Shown one piece after another: positions 1 to 6,988 of a stretch of 35,666 nucleotides of DNA. The position numbers and the translations under genes are program-made. Each line of letters starts with the position of its first letter. Within the stretch, counting starts at the first letter, position 1. The stretch lies in the NCBI GenBank assembly GCA_017390825.1, contig JAFPAK010000358.1:1-35666 (forward strand), in the 5' to 3' direction. This stretch comes from Clostridia bacterium (GTDB lineage: Bacteria > Bacillota_A > Clostridia > Oscillospirales > Acutalibacteraceae). The notes beneath the pieces are model-generated. The model did no database searches. It saw only the letters and a list, made by a program, of their open reading frames with translations, and had not been told where the DNA came from.

Positions 1-412
1 AATTGTTTTGTGGAACACTACCGCCCATGTAAGCGAAATCCCAATAAACGGTTCCGTTCATTATGATACCAAAGTGAGCCTTATTACCCGTAGTTGAATT
101 TGAGCCGATATTTACCTTAATATCTCTTGAGTTTTCAACCGTGGTCTTATCAAGAGATATCTTAACGTAGTTACTGCCGGTAGTCTCGTCCCAGTTGCTG
201 CTGGAAATCTCCAGAGCCTTTGTAGATCCGTCAATAGTCATGGCAGAACTGATTTTACCGGTAACTACACCTGTGGAAGAAGATACTATAGATGTATCGC
301 CATTTTCCCAGTCAATTACCTTGCTGGTTTCGGCATTTGCTTGTACCAACACAAATGACGAAAACATTATTGCAACGATGGCAATAATGCTGATTAACCT
401 TTTTAGTTTCAT
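1..412 (-). CDS. Secreted protein of unknown function, N-terminal part only
   Basis: The minus-strand frame opens with a classical signal peptide: MKLKR, then a hydrophobic stretch (residues 5-22) and a likely signal-peptidase site near QANAE (residues 25-29). The ATG at 412 follows a GGAG ribosome binding site at the right distance. The 137 visible residues after the signal are rich in Ser, Thr, Asn and Gly, with WENGD, SSNWDE and YWDFAY segments. That looks like an extracellular beta-rich domain, but I do not recognise a family. The gene runs off the left edge, so any catalytic, dockerin or anchoring domain is unseen. It is transcribed divergently from tex, from its own promoter. Secretion is well supported; function is unknown. 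Confidence 0.8.
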   Translation of the reverse strand, partial: MKLKRLISIIAIVAIMFSSFVLVQANAETSKVIDWENGDTSIVSSSTGVVTGKISSAMTIDGSTKALEISSSNWDETTGSNYVKISLDKTTVENSRDIKVNIGSNSTTGNKAHFGIIMNGTVYWDFAYMGGSVPQNN

Positions 413-446
413 AAACCAAACTCCTTTTTTCAATAAAATATATCTT

Positions 447-475
447 ATAATACAATAAAATTTTATCCATGTCTA
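447..475 (-). promoter_or_regulatory. Promoter of the left-edge secreted protein
   Basis: Read on the minus strand, a -35 box TAGACA (470-475) and a -10 box TATTAT (447-452) are separated by exactly 17 bases. The -10 box lies 35 bases before the ATG at 412. The spacing and near-consensus boxes fit a sigma-A promoter. Confidence 0.6.
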
Positions 476-517
476 CGGATATAATGCTGTAAATATTAAC
501 TTTCGTGTTTTTGAATA

Positions 518-546
518 TTGCAAATTCACACTCAATCTGTTAAAAT
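518..546 (+). promoter_or_regulatory. Promoter of tex
   Basis: TTGCAA (518-523), a 17-base spacer and TAAAAT (541-546) lie 30 bases before the tex ATG. A ribosome binding site GAGG at 563-566 follows. This is a good sigma-A match and points away from the divergent secreted-protein promoter. Confidence 0.65.
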
Positions 547-575
547 TATTATAATAATACTTGAGGTAGATACGA

Positions 576-2735
576 ATGGATATACAAAAACAACTGATAA
601 ACGAATTTTCACTTAAGGCCTATCAAGCAGAGAATGTCATAAAGCTTATTGATGACGGTAACACTATTCCCTTTATTGCCCGTTACCGTAAAGAAATGAC
701 CGGTTCGCTTGACGATACTGTACTTCGTAATTTTCACGAACGCTTGAATTATCTACGCAATCTTGATACACAACGTCAAAAGGCAACCGAAGCTATTGAG
801 GCACTCGGTAAAATGACCGATGAGATAAGATCAGCGCTTGACAATGCCATCACTCTGACAGAGATCGAGGATATACACCGCCCGTTCCGTCAGAAAAGAA
901 AAACCAGAGCATCAATTGCAAAGGAAAAGGGATTACAACCACTTGCTGATATAATTTTAACTCAGGATAAAAATATTGATCCTGTGCTTGTTGCAAAAGA
1001 ATATATAGATGAAGAGAAAGGTGTAAATTCAGAGGATGATGCTCTTTGCGGTGCATCCGATATTATTGCCGAAGCTATATCTGACAGTGCCGTTGTGAGA
1101 AAGCGACTTCGTGAGGTGGTTATGGCGAGCGGCAAGCTTTCATCCAAAGCCGCTGACGAGGAGGATATAGGCGTTTACGCAAACTACACCGAATATTCCG
1201 AGCCGATGAATAAGATACCATCACACCGTATCCTTGCAGTAAACCGCGGTGAGCGTGAGGGTAAATTAAAGGTTGGTATTGATTTTGAAAAGCAGTACGC
1301 AATGCGTATTATTGACGGTGAATTTGTTGAAAACAATAGCCGCTGCGCTGAATTTGTTGTTAATGCCGGAGAAGACGCATACGACCGGCTTATATTCCCA
1401 TCAGTATCAAGAGAGATGCGAAATGAGCTTTCCGAACGAGCAAATGCTGATGCTATCAAGGTATTTTCATCAAATCTGCGCCAGCTTCTGATGCAGCCAC
1501 CGATGAAGAACAAGGTCACTATCGGTCTTGATCCTGGATACCGCACCGGTTGCAAGGTTGCAGTTGTTGACGGCACAGGCAGGGTCCTCGACACCGCTGT
1601 TATCTATCCTGCGCCGCCGCACAATAAGATAGACGAAGCCAAACGCAAGATAACCGCACTTATAAACAAGCACAATGTTGAAGTGTTTGCTATCGGAAAC
1701 GGAACTGCCACACATGAAACCGAGCTTTTTGCAGCAGAGCTTATTCGTGAGCTTGACAGAGGTATAAGCTATATGATAGTCAGTGAGGCTGGCGCATCTG
1801 TTTATTCTGCGTCTGAAGCCGCAGCAAAGGAATTCCCCGATTACGATGTTTCCCTTCGCTCTGCTGTATCCATCGCTCGACGATTGCAGGATCCGCTTGC
1901 AGAGCTCGTTAAGATCGACCCTAAGGCAGTCGGCGTTGGGCAGTACCAGCACGATATGCCGCAAAATCAATTATCCGCTGCTTTGGACGGCGTTGTTGAG
2001 GAATGTGTGAATTCGGTAGGTGTTGATCTCAACACAGCCTCCGGTGCATTGCTAACAAGGATCGCTGGCATCAACTCAGCAGTCGCCAACAATATTGTTG
2101 CCTATCGTGAAGCAAACGGCGCATTTACATCACGCACCGAACTCAAAAAAGTACCGAAGCTCGGCGCAAAGGCTTATGAGCAATGTGCAGGCTTTTTGCG
2201 TATTTCCGGCGGCAAAGAGCCGCTTGATGCAACTGCTGTGCACCCTGAAAGCTACAAGGCTGCAAAAGGACTGATGTCACTTTACAAATACACACCTGAA
2301 GCACTCAAAAACCGCAGTATCAACGGATTACAGGAGAAGCTTGAAAACGACGATGTGAATTGCGTTGCAGAAAAACTCGGTATAGGTGTGCCGACCTTGC
2401 TTGATATTGCAAGTGAATTACAAAAGCCGGGTCGTGATCCTCGGGATGAGTTGCCTGCACCTATGCTTCGTACTGACGTTATATCTATTGAAAGTCTTAA
2501 GCCGGGTATGGAGCTTAAAGGAACGGTGCGAAATGTAATAGATTTCGGTGCATTTGTGGATATCGGTGTACATCAAGACGGACTTGTTCACATTTCACAG
2601 ATCTGTAACAGATATATCAAGCATCCTTCCGAAGTGTTAAGCGTTGGTGATATTGTAACAGTATGGGTAATCGCTGTAGATGTTGCAAAAAATCGCATCT
2701 CACTTACTATGAAGAAACCAAAAGATCAGAATTAA
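576..2735 (+). CDS. tex: Tex family RNA-binding protein (S1 domain transcription accessory protein)
   Basis: At 719 residues this is full length for the Tex family, a cytoplasmic nucleic-acid-binding protein linked to transcription and RNA metabolism. The N-terminal helical region contains the characteristic PFIARYRKEMTG segment (about residue 32). A YqgF/RuvC-like domain begins with TIGLDPGYRTG near residue 314. A helix-hairpin-helix region spans about 484-545 (NTASGALL, VPKLGAKAYEQCAGFLRI). A C-terminal S1 domain covers about 643-714 (GTVRNVIDFGAFVDIG, DGLVHISQI). The ATG follows GAGG with a 9-base spacing. The gene stands alone between its own promoter and a two-way terminator, and is the only large plus-strand gene in the left half. 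Family assignment is secure; the cellular role of Tex is broadly but not precisely known. Confidence 0.97.
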   Translation: MDIQKQLINEFSLKAYQAENVIKLIDDGNTIPFIARYRKEMTGSLDDTVLRNFHERLNYLRNLDTQRQKATEAIEALGKMTDEIRSALDNAITLTEIEDIHRPFRQKRKTRASIAKEKGLQPLADIILTQDKNIDPVLVAKEYIDEEKGVNSEDDALCGASDIIAEAISDSAVVRKRLREVVMASGKLSSKAADEEDIGVYANYTEYSEPMNKIPSHRILAVNRGEREGKLKVGIDFEKQYAMRIIDGEFVENNSRCAEFVVNAGEDAYDRLIFPSVSREMRNELSERANADAIKVFSSNLRQLLMQPPMKNKVTIGLDPGYRTGCKVAVVDGTGRVLDTAVIYPAPPHNKIDEAKRKITALINKHNVEVFAIGNGTATHETELFAAELIRELDRGISYMIVSEAGASVYSASEAAAKEFPDYDVSLRSAVSIARRLQDPLAELVKIDPKAVGVGQYQHDMPQNQLSAALDGVVEECVNSVGVDLNTASGALLTRIAGINSAVANNIVAYREANGAFTSRTELKKVPKLGAKAYEQCAGFLRISGGKEPLDATAVHPESYKAAKGLMSLYKYTPEALKNRSINGLQEKLENDDVNCVAEKLGIGVPTLLDIASELQKPGRDPRDELPAPMLRTDVISIESLKPGMELKGTVRNVIDFGAFVDIGVHQDGLVHISQICNRYIKHPSEVLSVGDIVTVWVIAVDVAKNRISLTMKKPKDQN

Positions 2736-2741
2736 AAATAA

Positions 2742-2779
2742 AAAATCGGTAAGACAATATATCTTGTCTTACCGATTTT
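2742..2779. terminator. Bidirectional terminator between tex and the zinc-ribbon gene
   Basis: A perfect 16-bp inverted repeat (arms 2742-2757 and 2764-2779, loop TATATC) contains the core ATCGGTAAGACAA. T-rich tracts lie on both outer sides, so it can end tex on the plus strand and the efp-side transcript on the minus strand. Confidence 0.9.
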
Positions 2780-2792
2780 CATTTTTTAATAA

Positions 2793-3182
2793 TCAGTCCT
2801 CATCCTCTTCGGTCTCAAACTCAAATTCGAGCTTTGTGCCGCAAGCAGGACAGTCAATATAATCCTCATCAAGTGCGTCGGGATCAAGGAAAATATCCTC
2901 ATTGCACTCAGGACAGGTTACCTGAACGAAATCATCGTCGTCGAAATCGTCATCCTCTTCATCATCGTAGAGGAACTCCTCAACATCAGCAAGATCCTCA
3001 TCAACTGCGTCGATCTGCTCGCTGAGCTCTGCCATATCTTCGTCGATCATCTCAAATTCTGCTGCGATCTCATCAAGAACATCAATCATAGCACGGATAA
3101 GCTTATCGTGCTTATTGCTCTCATCAAGACCGAGACCCTCTGCGAGACCTTTAAGATAAGAAACCTTTTCAATTACTGTCAT
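2793..3182 (-). CDS. Acidic protein with a C-terminal two-CxxC zinc ribbon (CD1247-like)
   Basis: This 129-residue protein has an N-terminal helical part (TVIEKVSYLKGLAEGLGLDE), a very acidic stretch at about 72-84 (mostly Asp and Glu), and a zinc ribbon built from C90-P-E-C93 and C111-P-A-C114. Similar proteins are widespread in Clostridia and are annotated after Clostridioides difficile CD1247; their function is unknown to me. It starts with ATG after a GGAGG site, 35 bases downstream of the efp stop. It is probably cotranscribed with efp and ends at the bidirectional terminator. The acidic region could contact basic ribosomal or nucleic-acid-binding partners, but that is inference. Confidence 0.85.
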   Translation of the reverse strand: MTVIEKVSYLKGLAEGLGLDESNKHDKLIRAMIDVLDEIAAEFEMIDEDMAELSEQIDAVDEDLADVEEFLYDDEEDDDFDDDDFVQVTCPECNEDIFLDPDALDEDYIDCPACGTKLEFEFETEEDED

Positions 3183-3217
3183 ATCAAAAATCCTCCAATA
3201 GAGATTATATGGGGTGA

Positions 3218-3775
3218 TTATGCACGCTCCATGTACTCGCCGGTACGAGTGTCAATACGGATCTTGTCGCCCTCATTGATGAATAACGGAACACGGATCT
3301 CTGCGCCTGTTTCAAGAGTAGCGGGCTTTGTTGCATTAGTAGCAGTATCGCCCTTGACACCGGGCTCCGTCTGTGTAATCTCAAGTTCAACAAATGTAGG
3401 AGGCTCAACGCCGAATACCTTACCCTTGTATGAAAGCACCTTGCACATCATTTCCTCTTTTACAAACTTGAAGTTATCATCAAGTTCCGAAGGAGAGATC
3501 GGCACATCATCGAATGTTTCCATATCCATGAAGTGATAAAGATCACCGTCGTTATAAGAATACTGCATCTCACGACGCTCAACATAAGCAGTGGGATATT
3601 TATCAGTAGGGCTGAATGTTTTTTCAACAACAGAGCCCTCGATTACATTACGGATCTTTGTTCTTACAAAAGCAGCGCCCTTACCGGGTTTTACATGCTG
3701 GAACTCAATGATCTGATATACCTTTCCATCCATTTCAAATGTAACGCCGTTTCTGAAATCGCCTGCAGTTACCAT
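3218..3775 (-). CDS. efp: Translation elongation factor P
   Basis: EF-P binds between the ribosomal P and E sites and relieves stalling at proline runs. The 185-residue protein begins [14 protein letters not shown], the usual Firmicute EF-P start. The domain I loop KPGKGAAF carries Lys32, the residue that is post-translationally modified in Bacillus-type EF-P. The C-terminal end keeps [18 protein letters not shown] longer frame starting with TTG at 3793 is possible, but that TTG lies against the GGAGG site that serves the ATG at 3775, so the shorter start is used. A separate promoter overlaps the end of aroQ. The dedicated modification enzyme is not in this window. Confidence 0.97.
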   Translation of the reverse strand: MVTAGDFRNGVTFEMDGKVYQIIEFQHVKPGKGAAFVRTKIRNVIEGSVVEKTFSPTDKYPTAYVERREMQYSYNDGDLYHFMDMETFDDVPISPSELDDNFKFVKEEMMCKVLSYKGKVFGVEPPTFVELEITQTEPGVKGDTATNATKPATLETGAEIRVPLFINEGDKIRIDTRTGEYMERA

Positions 3776-3819
3776 ATTAATATATACCTCCAAAATAACT
3801 TTTATTACTTATCTATTTT

Positions 3820-3848
3820 ATTCTATACTATATTGGTGCTTTTTTCAA
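3820..3848 (-). promoter_or_regulatory. Promoter of efp
   Basis: On the minus strand TTGAAA (3843-3848), a 17-base spacer and TAGAAT (3820-3825) precede the efp GGAGG site. The -35 box overlaps the last codons of aroQ. efp and the zinc-ribbon gene can therefore be transcribed independently of the upstream genes. Confidence 0.6.
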
Positions 3849-4291
3849 GCATTTTTTTCTTTTTTAACGATATTTTTAAGCGCAGCTACCGCTAAAATAT
3901 AGCTGTAATCGCCGAAACCGCAGATAACACCCTTACAAACCGCAGAAATCACAGATTTATGGCGGAATTCCTCACGGGTATGCACATTTGAAAGATGCAC
4001 CTCAACAAACGGACATTTTACAGCAGCTATGGCATCACGAACGGCGATGCTGTAATGAGTGAGAGCACCGGCATTTAAAATACAGCCGTCATACTTCTCA
4101 TTGGTGCTGTGGATGATATCAACAATATCTCCCTCGTGGTTGGATTGATAAAAATCAACCTCTACACCGTTCTTTGTTGCAAATGCAGAGATAGACTTAT
4201 TTATATCATCAAGTGTTTTTGCACCGTAAACACCGGGCTCACGAACACCCAGCATATTAAGATTAGGCCCGTTCACAACAAGGAATTTCAT
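3845..4291 (-). CDS. aroQ: Type II 3-dehydroquinate dehydratase
   Basis: This enzyme converts 3-dehydroquinate to 3-dehydroshikimate in the shikimate pathway. The 148-residue length is typical of the type II (AroQ) dodecameric enzyme. The N-terminus NGPNLNMLGVREPGVYG contains the flexible-lid Arg17 and catalytic Tyr22. NAGALTHYS (about 73-81) and EVHLSNVHTREEFRHKS (about 97-113) supply the substrate-binding Asn and His residues, including the catalytic His99. The ATG at 4291 overlaps the last base of the upstream stop (TAATG) and follows AGGAGG. No other shikimate genes are nearby, so it sits here as a single housekeeping gene. Confidence 0.96.
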   Translation of the reverse strand: MKFLVVNGPNLNMLGVREPGVYGAKTLDDINKSISAFATKNGVEVDFYQSNHEGDIVDIIHSTNEKYDGCILNAGALTHYSIAVRDAIAAVKCPFVEVHLSNVHTREEFRHKSVISAVCKGVICGFGDYSYILAVAALKNIVKKEKNA

Positions 4292-5148
4292 TATCTTTGC
4301 GCCTCCTTTAAATAAGCGTTTTTCATATACAAAGCATCCTCCGCCTGCGTGCCGTCTGACTCGCAGATGATGACAGGATGAAGATCTCTTTTTGCAATAA
4401 GTTCTCCGAGCGGCTCAAATTCAGGGCCGTACACATCATCGCTAAAGGTCAGATGCTTTTTCTCACCGCCTTCGGTAAACATTATCTTTGAAAAATGGGC
4501 GTGGAAGCATTTTTCACGTTCCGAGCCGAGTGTGTTCTTCACATTGTCAAGAATATTTTTGTAATCTTCAGCCGTTTTTATACTGCCGAGCGTGCGTGCA
4601 TTTAAATGACCGAAGTCGATACACGGGATTATGCGTTCATCAATAAGGCACAGACGAAGCACCTCATCAAGCGTCCCCAACTGATTTATCTTTCCCATCG
4701 TTTCCGGACACATATGAATATGTGAAAAGCCGTTTTCATCAAGCGCCGCTTGTGCTTTGGTTAGTGTTCCAATAGCGAGTGAAAGCGCCTCCTCACGACT
4801 TATTTTCGCACAGGATCCGGAATGAACAACTATTCTATCAGCACCGAGCAGGTTGGCAGCTTGTGCACTTTGCAATATATAATCCACCGATTTGTCACGC
4901 TTTTCAGGTTCAAGCGACGACAGAGATATAAAATACGGTGCATGCAATGATGTTTTAACACCGAATTTCTCTGCATTTTTACGATACTCAGCAGCATGTG
5001 CTTCACTTACACGCACGCCTCTGCCGCATTGGTATTCATATATATCAAGCCCCATCTTTGCCACATATTCAGGCGCTTGAATTGTTGATTTGTAACCCAT
5101 TTCAGCAAAACTGTTTGAATTACCTGCAGGACCGAACATAGCGCTCAT
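4291..5148 (-). CDS. nfo: Endonuclease IV family AP endonuclease
   Basis: Endonuclease IV cleaves DNA at abasic sites in base-excision repair and uses a three-metal centre in a TIM barrel. The expected metal-ligand segments appear in order: LHAPYF, IVVHSGS, CPETMG, IDFGHLNAR, CFHAHFSK and IICESDGTQ. The length, about 285 residues, is normal. A GTG at 5160 would add four residues, but it lies inside the upstream yqeG gene at the GGGGTG sequence that can serve the ATG at 5148. The ATG is therefore preferred. The stop overlaps the aroQ start by one base. Some Clostridial relatives of this barrel are poorly characterised, so the exact substrate is inferred. Confidence 0.88.
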   Translation of the reverse strand: MSAMFGPAGNSNSFAEMGYKSTIQAPEYVAKMGLDIYEYQCGRGVRVSEAHAAEYRKNAEKFGVKTSLHAPYFISLSSLEPEKRDKSVDYILQSAQAANLLGADRIVVHSGSCAKISREEALSLAIGTLTKAQAALDENGFSHIHMCPETMGKINQLGTLDEVLRLCLIDERIIPCIDFGHLNARTLGSIKTAEDYKNILDNVKNTLGSEREKCFHAHFSKIMFTEGGEKKHLTFSDDVYGPEFEPLGELIAKRDLHPVIICESDGTQAEDALYMKNAYLKEAQR

Positions 5149-5149
5149 T

Positions 5150-5647
5150 TTACTGCACACCCCATTTCATATTTTTCTTGATAAACTTCTCAATTTTTCT
5201 TTTAAATCTGAAGGAAAGCTTAGTTTCCGGTTCAATAATATCCACCCAAACGGTTTTGATCCCTGCAAATTTTCCACCTAAAATATCTGTAAATAGCTGA
5301 TCGCCTACAAGGGCACATTCACCCTTTTTTACACCGATTTTTCTTACCGCCTTACTTATTTTAAAGGGCAGCGGCTTTAATGACATATAAAAGCAGTCAA
5401 GCCCCGTATTGTTTGCAAACTCGGTAAGCCTGCCGGGCTTTCCGTTTGAAAGGATATGCAGCTTAATGCCGCTGGTTCGCATACGATCCAGCCAATCCGT
5501 TATTCCATCTACGGGAACGGTGGTGCGGTATATTGCAAGCGTATTATCAACATCAAGCAGCAATGCCTTGATACCAAGCGTATGAAGCAATTCCGGAGTT
5601 ATGTCAAAAACGCTTTTTAAATACACAGTCGGACGCAGCAGCGACAA
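5150..5647 (-). CDS. yqeG: YqeG family HAD IIIA-type phosphatase
   Basis: This is a small HAD-superfamily phosphatase of the YqeG type (about 165 residues). Motif I LLLDVDNTL gives the nucleophile and acid/base Asp pair, motif II is HILSNGK, and motif III is LVGDQLFTD. In Bacillus yqeG heads a cluster with yqeH, nadD, yqeK and rsfS; here it is separated from that cluster. A GTG at 5656 would extend the protein by three residues, but that GTG is part of a perfect Shine-Dalgarno string GAGGTGA. The string is correctly spaced for the TTG at 5647, so TTG is the more likely start. The stop overlaps the region preceding nfo. Physiological substrate is unknown. Confidence 0.88.
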   Translation of the reverse strand: MSLLRPTVYLKSVFDITPELLHTLGIKALLLDVDNTLAIYRTTVPVDGITDWLDRMRTSGIKLHILSNGKPGRLTEFANNTGLDCFYMSLKPLPFKISKAVRKIGVKKGECALVGDQLFTDILGGKFAGIKTVWVDIIEPETKLSFRFKRKIEKFIKKNMKWGVQ

Positions 5648-5672
5648 AAAACTCACCTCTTTTTCAGAAAGT

Positions 5673-5704
5673 AAAAGCAGGCACTAAAAGTAGTGCCTGC
5701 TTTT
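5673..5704 (-). terminator. Intrinsic terminator of rpsU
   Basis: A perfect 14-bp stem (5673-5686 with 5691-5704, loop AAAG) has core GCAGGCACTA and an AAAA/TTTT border. It lies 64 bases past the rpsU stop and just before yqeG, so it should end or limit the rpsU transcript. Confidence 0.8.
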
Positions 5705-5767
5705 TCTTCAATAATTAATAGACCGCAATAACACAAGCCCTTTAACAAAACGAATATGTAAAGAGGC

Positions 5768-5944
5768 TTATTTGAACTTGCGCTTACGAGCTGCCTCTGA
5801 TTTCTTCTTACGCTTTACAGAAGGCTTTTCATAGTGTTCTCTTTTGCGAACCTCCTGGATAACTCCGTCTCTTTGTGTTGCTCTTTTAAAGCGACGCAGA
5901 GCATTTTCCAGTGACTCGTTTTCTTTAATACGAACCTGACTCAC
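5768..5944 (-). CDS. rpsU: 30S ribosomal protein S21
   Basis: The 58-residue product reads [20 protein letters not shown], then [20 protein letters not shown] and a basic tail RKRKFK. This is the complete signature of bS21, the small protein near the 3' end of 16S rRNA in the 30S subunit. The start is GTG at 5944 after a strong GGAGGG site. It has its own consensus promoter upstream and a hairpin terminator downstream, so it forms a one-gene unit between the long leuS-side operon and yqeG. The GTG start may tune its expression, but that is inference. Confidence 0.97.
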   Translation of the reverse strand: MSQVRIKENESLENALRRFKRATQRDGVIQEVRKREHYEKPSVKRKKKSEAARKRKFK

Positions 5945-5995
5945 TCTAATTCCCTCCCTCCGCTTTACCAGCAGGGGTATTTTATTACAAAATTT

Positions 5996-6024
5996 ATAAT
6001 ACCACTATTGTGGCAGAATGTCAA
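5996..6024 (-). promoter_or_regulatory. Strong promoter of rpsU
   Basis: On the minus strand a perfect TTGACA (6019-6024), a 17-base spacer and TATTAT (5996-6001) lie about 50 bases before the rpsU start. This is one of the best sigma-A matches in the window, as expected for a ribosomal protein gene. Confidence 0.8.
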
Positions 6025-6051
6025 GATGTTTTTTTGTTTTGACAAAATTTC

Positions 6052-6972
6052 TTATTCGCCGAGCAATGCTTCAACAAGAGCCTCGTTAACATTGCCTTCG
6101 GTATCTGCAATACCAAATCCACGGTTGAATTCCCAGTATGTCCACGAATAACCGAGTTTTTCACAAGCCTTGCGCACACAGCGTGTCCATTTAACACGAT
6201 CTTCTAACAGTGCGGTTTTACCGTATGCACCGAACTCACCAAGATTCATCTCAATATTACCGTGTGTACGGCTGAAATTCTTTGCATGAGCTATAATGCG
6301 TGCTTCAATAAATTCCTCATCATCGGGGGTGCCTTCCCAACGGATTCCTGAAACATCCTTCATAGTCGGTGACCACGCTGCGCCCTGATGTGTGAATGGA
6401 AACGGATCATAGAAATGGAAGGTGGCAATAAGATTATCGTCCTTCGGGATCTCCAAACGATCAAGTGCAACAAGACCTGAGTAATCAACACTGCAAACCT
6501 CAATACGGCGTGTAGGATTAGTCTTTCTGATAACTTCAACCGCCTCTGCCTGAACTTCGTTCCACTCCTCAGCAGTTGTACGCCACGTAGGCTCATTCAT
6601 AACCTCAAAGATCAGTGCATCAGAATAACCGGCAAAGCGTGCGCCGACCTGTTCCCAAATAGCAAACAGTTTTTCAGCATTCTCGCGCGGTTTATCCATA
6701 GCCTCACGGAAATGATGAACATTAAGTATAACTTCAAGACCTTCATCAAGAAATCTCTTTACAGTCTTTTCAACCTCGACCATAAATTCTTCATTGATTT
6801 TGTAGCCATTATCATCATCCGTCCAGATAGACCAACGCACAGGTATGCGCACATGGTCAAACCCAAGCTTTTTGATAAGCGGATAGTACCATTCCTTTAC
6901 AGGGTTTTCAAAAGGTACAGTTGTATCATAGGTGTTTTCAAAATGATCACCTATGTTAATTCCTCTTTTCAT
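6052..6972 (-). CDS. Glycoside hydrolase family 5 (cellulase-type) enzyme, no signal peptide
   Basis: This 306-residue (beta/alpha)8 barrel matches GH5, retaining glycosidases acting on beta-glucans, mannans and related glycans. The acid/base Glu is in FEVMNEPTW (about residue 127) and the nucleophile Glu in MNLGEFG (about residue 246). HVRIPVRWS, NVHHF and FHFYDP provide the other usual active-site segments. The ATG at 6972 follows GAGGG with 7 bases; a TTG two codons earlier abuts that site and is not preferred. There is no signal peptide, carbohydrate-binding module or dockerin, so the enzyme should act in the cytoplasm on imported oligosaccharides (inference). It begins 16 bases after the leuS stop, an unusual neighbour for a polysaccharide-degrading enzyme. 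Substrate cannot be read from the sequence. Confidence 0.92.
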   Translation of the reverse strand: MKRGINIGDHFENTYDTTVPFENPVKEWYYPLIKKLGFDHVRIPVRWSIWTDDDNGYKINEEFMVEVEKTVKRFLDEGLEVILNVHHFREAMDKPRENAEKLFAIWEQVGARFAGYSDALIFEVMNEPTWRTTAEEWNEVQAEAVEVIRKTNPTRRIEVCSVDYSGLVALDRLEIPKDDNLIATFHFYDPFPFTHQGAAWSPTMKDVSGIRWEGTPDDEEFIEARIIAHAKNFSRTHGNIEMNLGEFGAYGKTALLEDRVKWTRCVRKACEKLGYSWTYWEFNRGFGIADTEGNVNEALVEALLGE

Positions 6973-6988
6973 AAACAATCCCTCACTT

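Noticed and set aside
195..458. 87-codon plus-strand open frame
   Set aside because: It is antisense to a minus-strand frame that has a signal peptide, a ribosome binding site and a promoter; the plus-strand product has no recognisable features.
3108..3536. 142-codon plus-strand open frame across efp
   Set aside because: It is a shadow of the efp coding sequence and has no ribosome binding site.
6030..6051. Weak TTTTGT/ACAAAA hairpin after the GH5 gene as a terminator
   Set aside because: The stem is only 6 bp of A-T-rich sequence and no T run follows on the minus strand.
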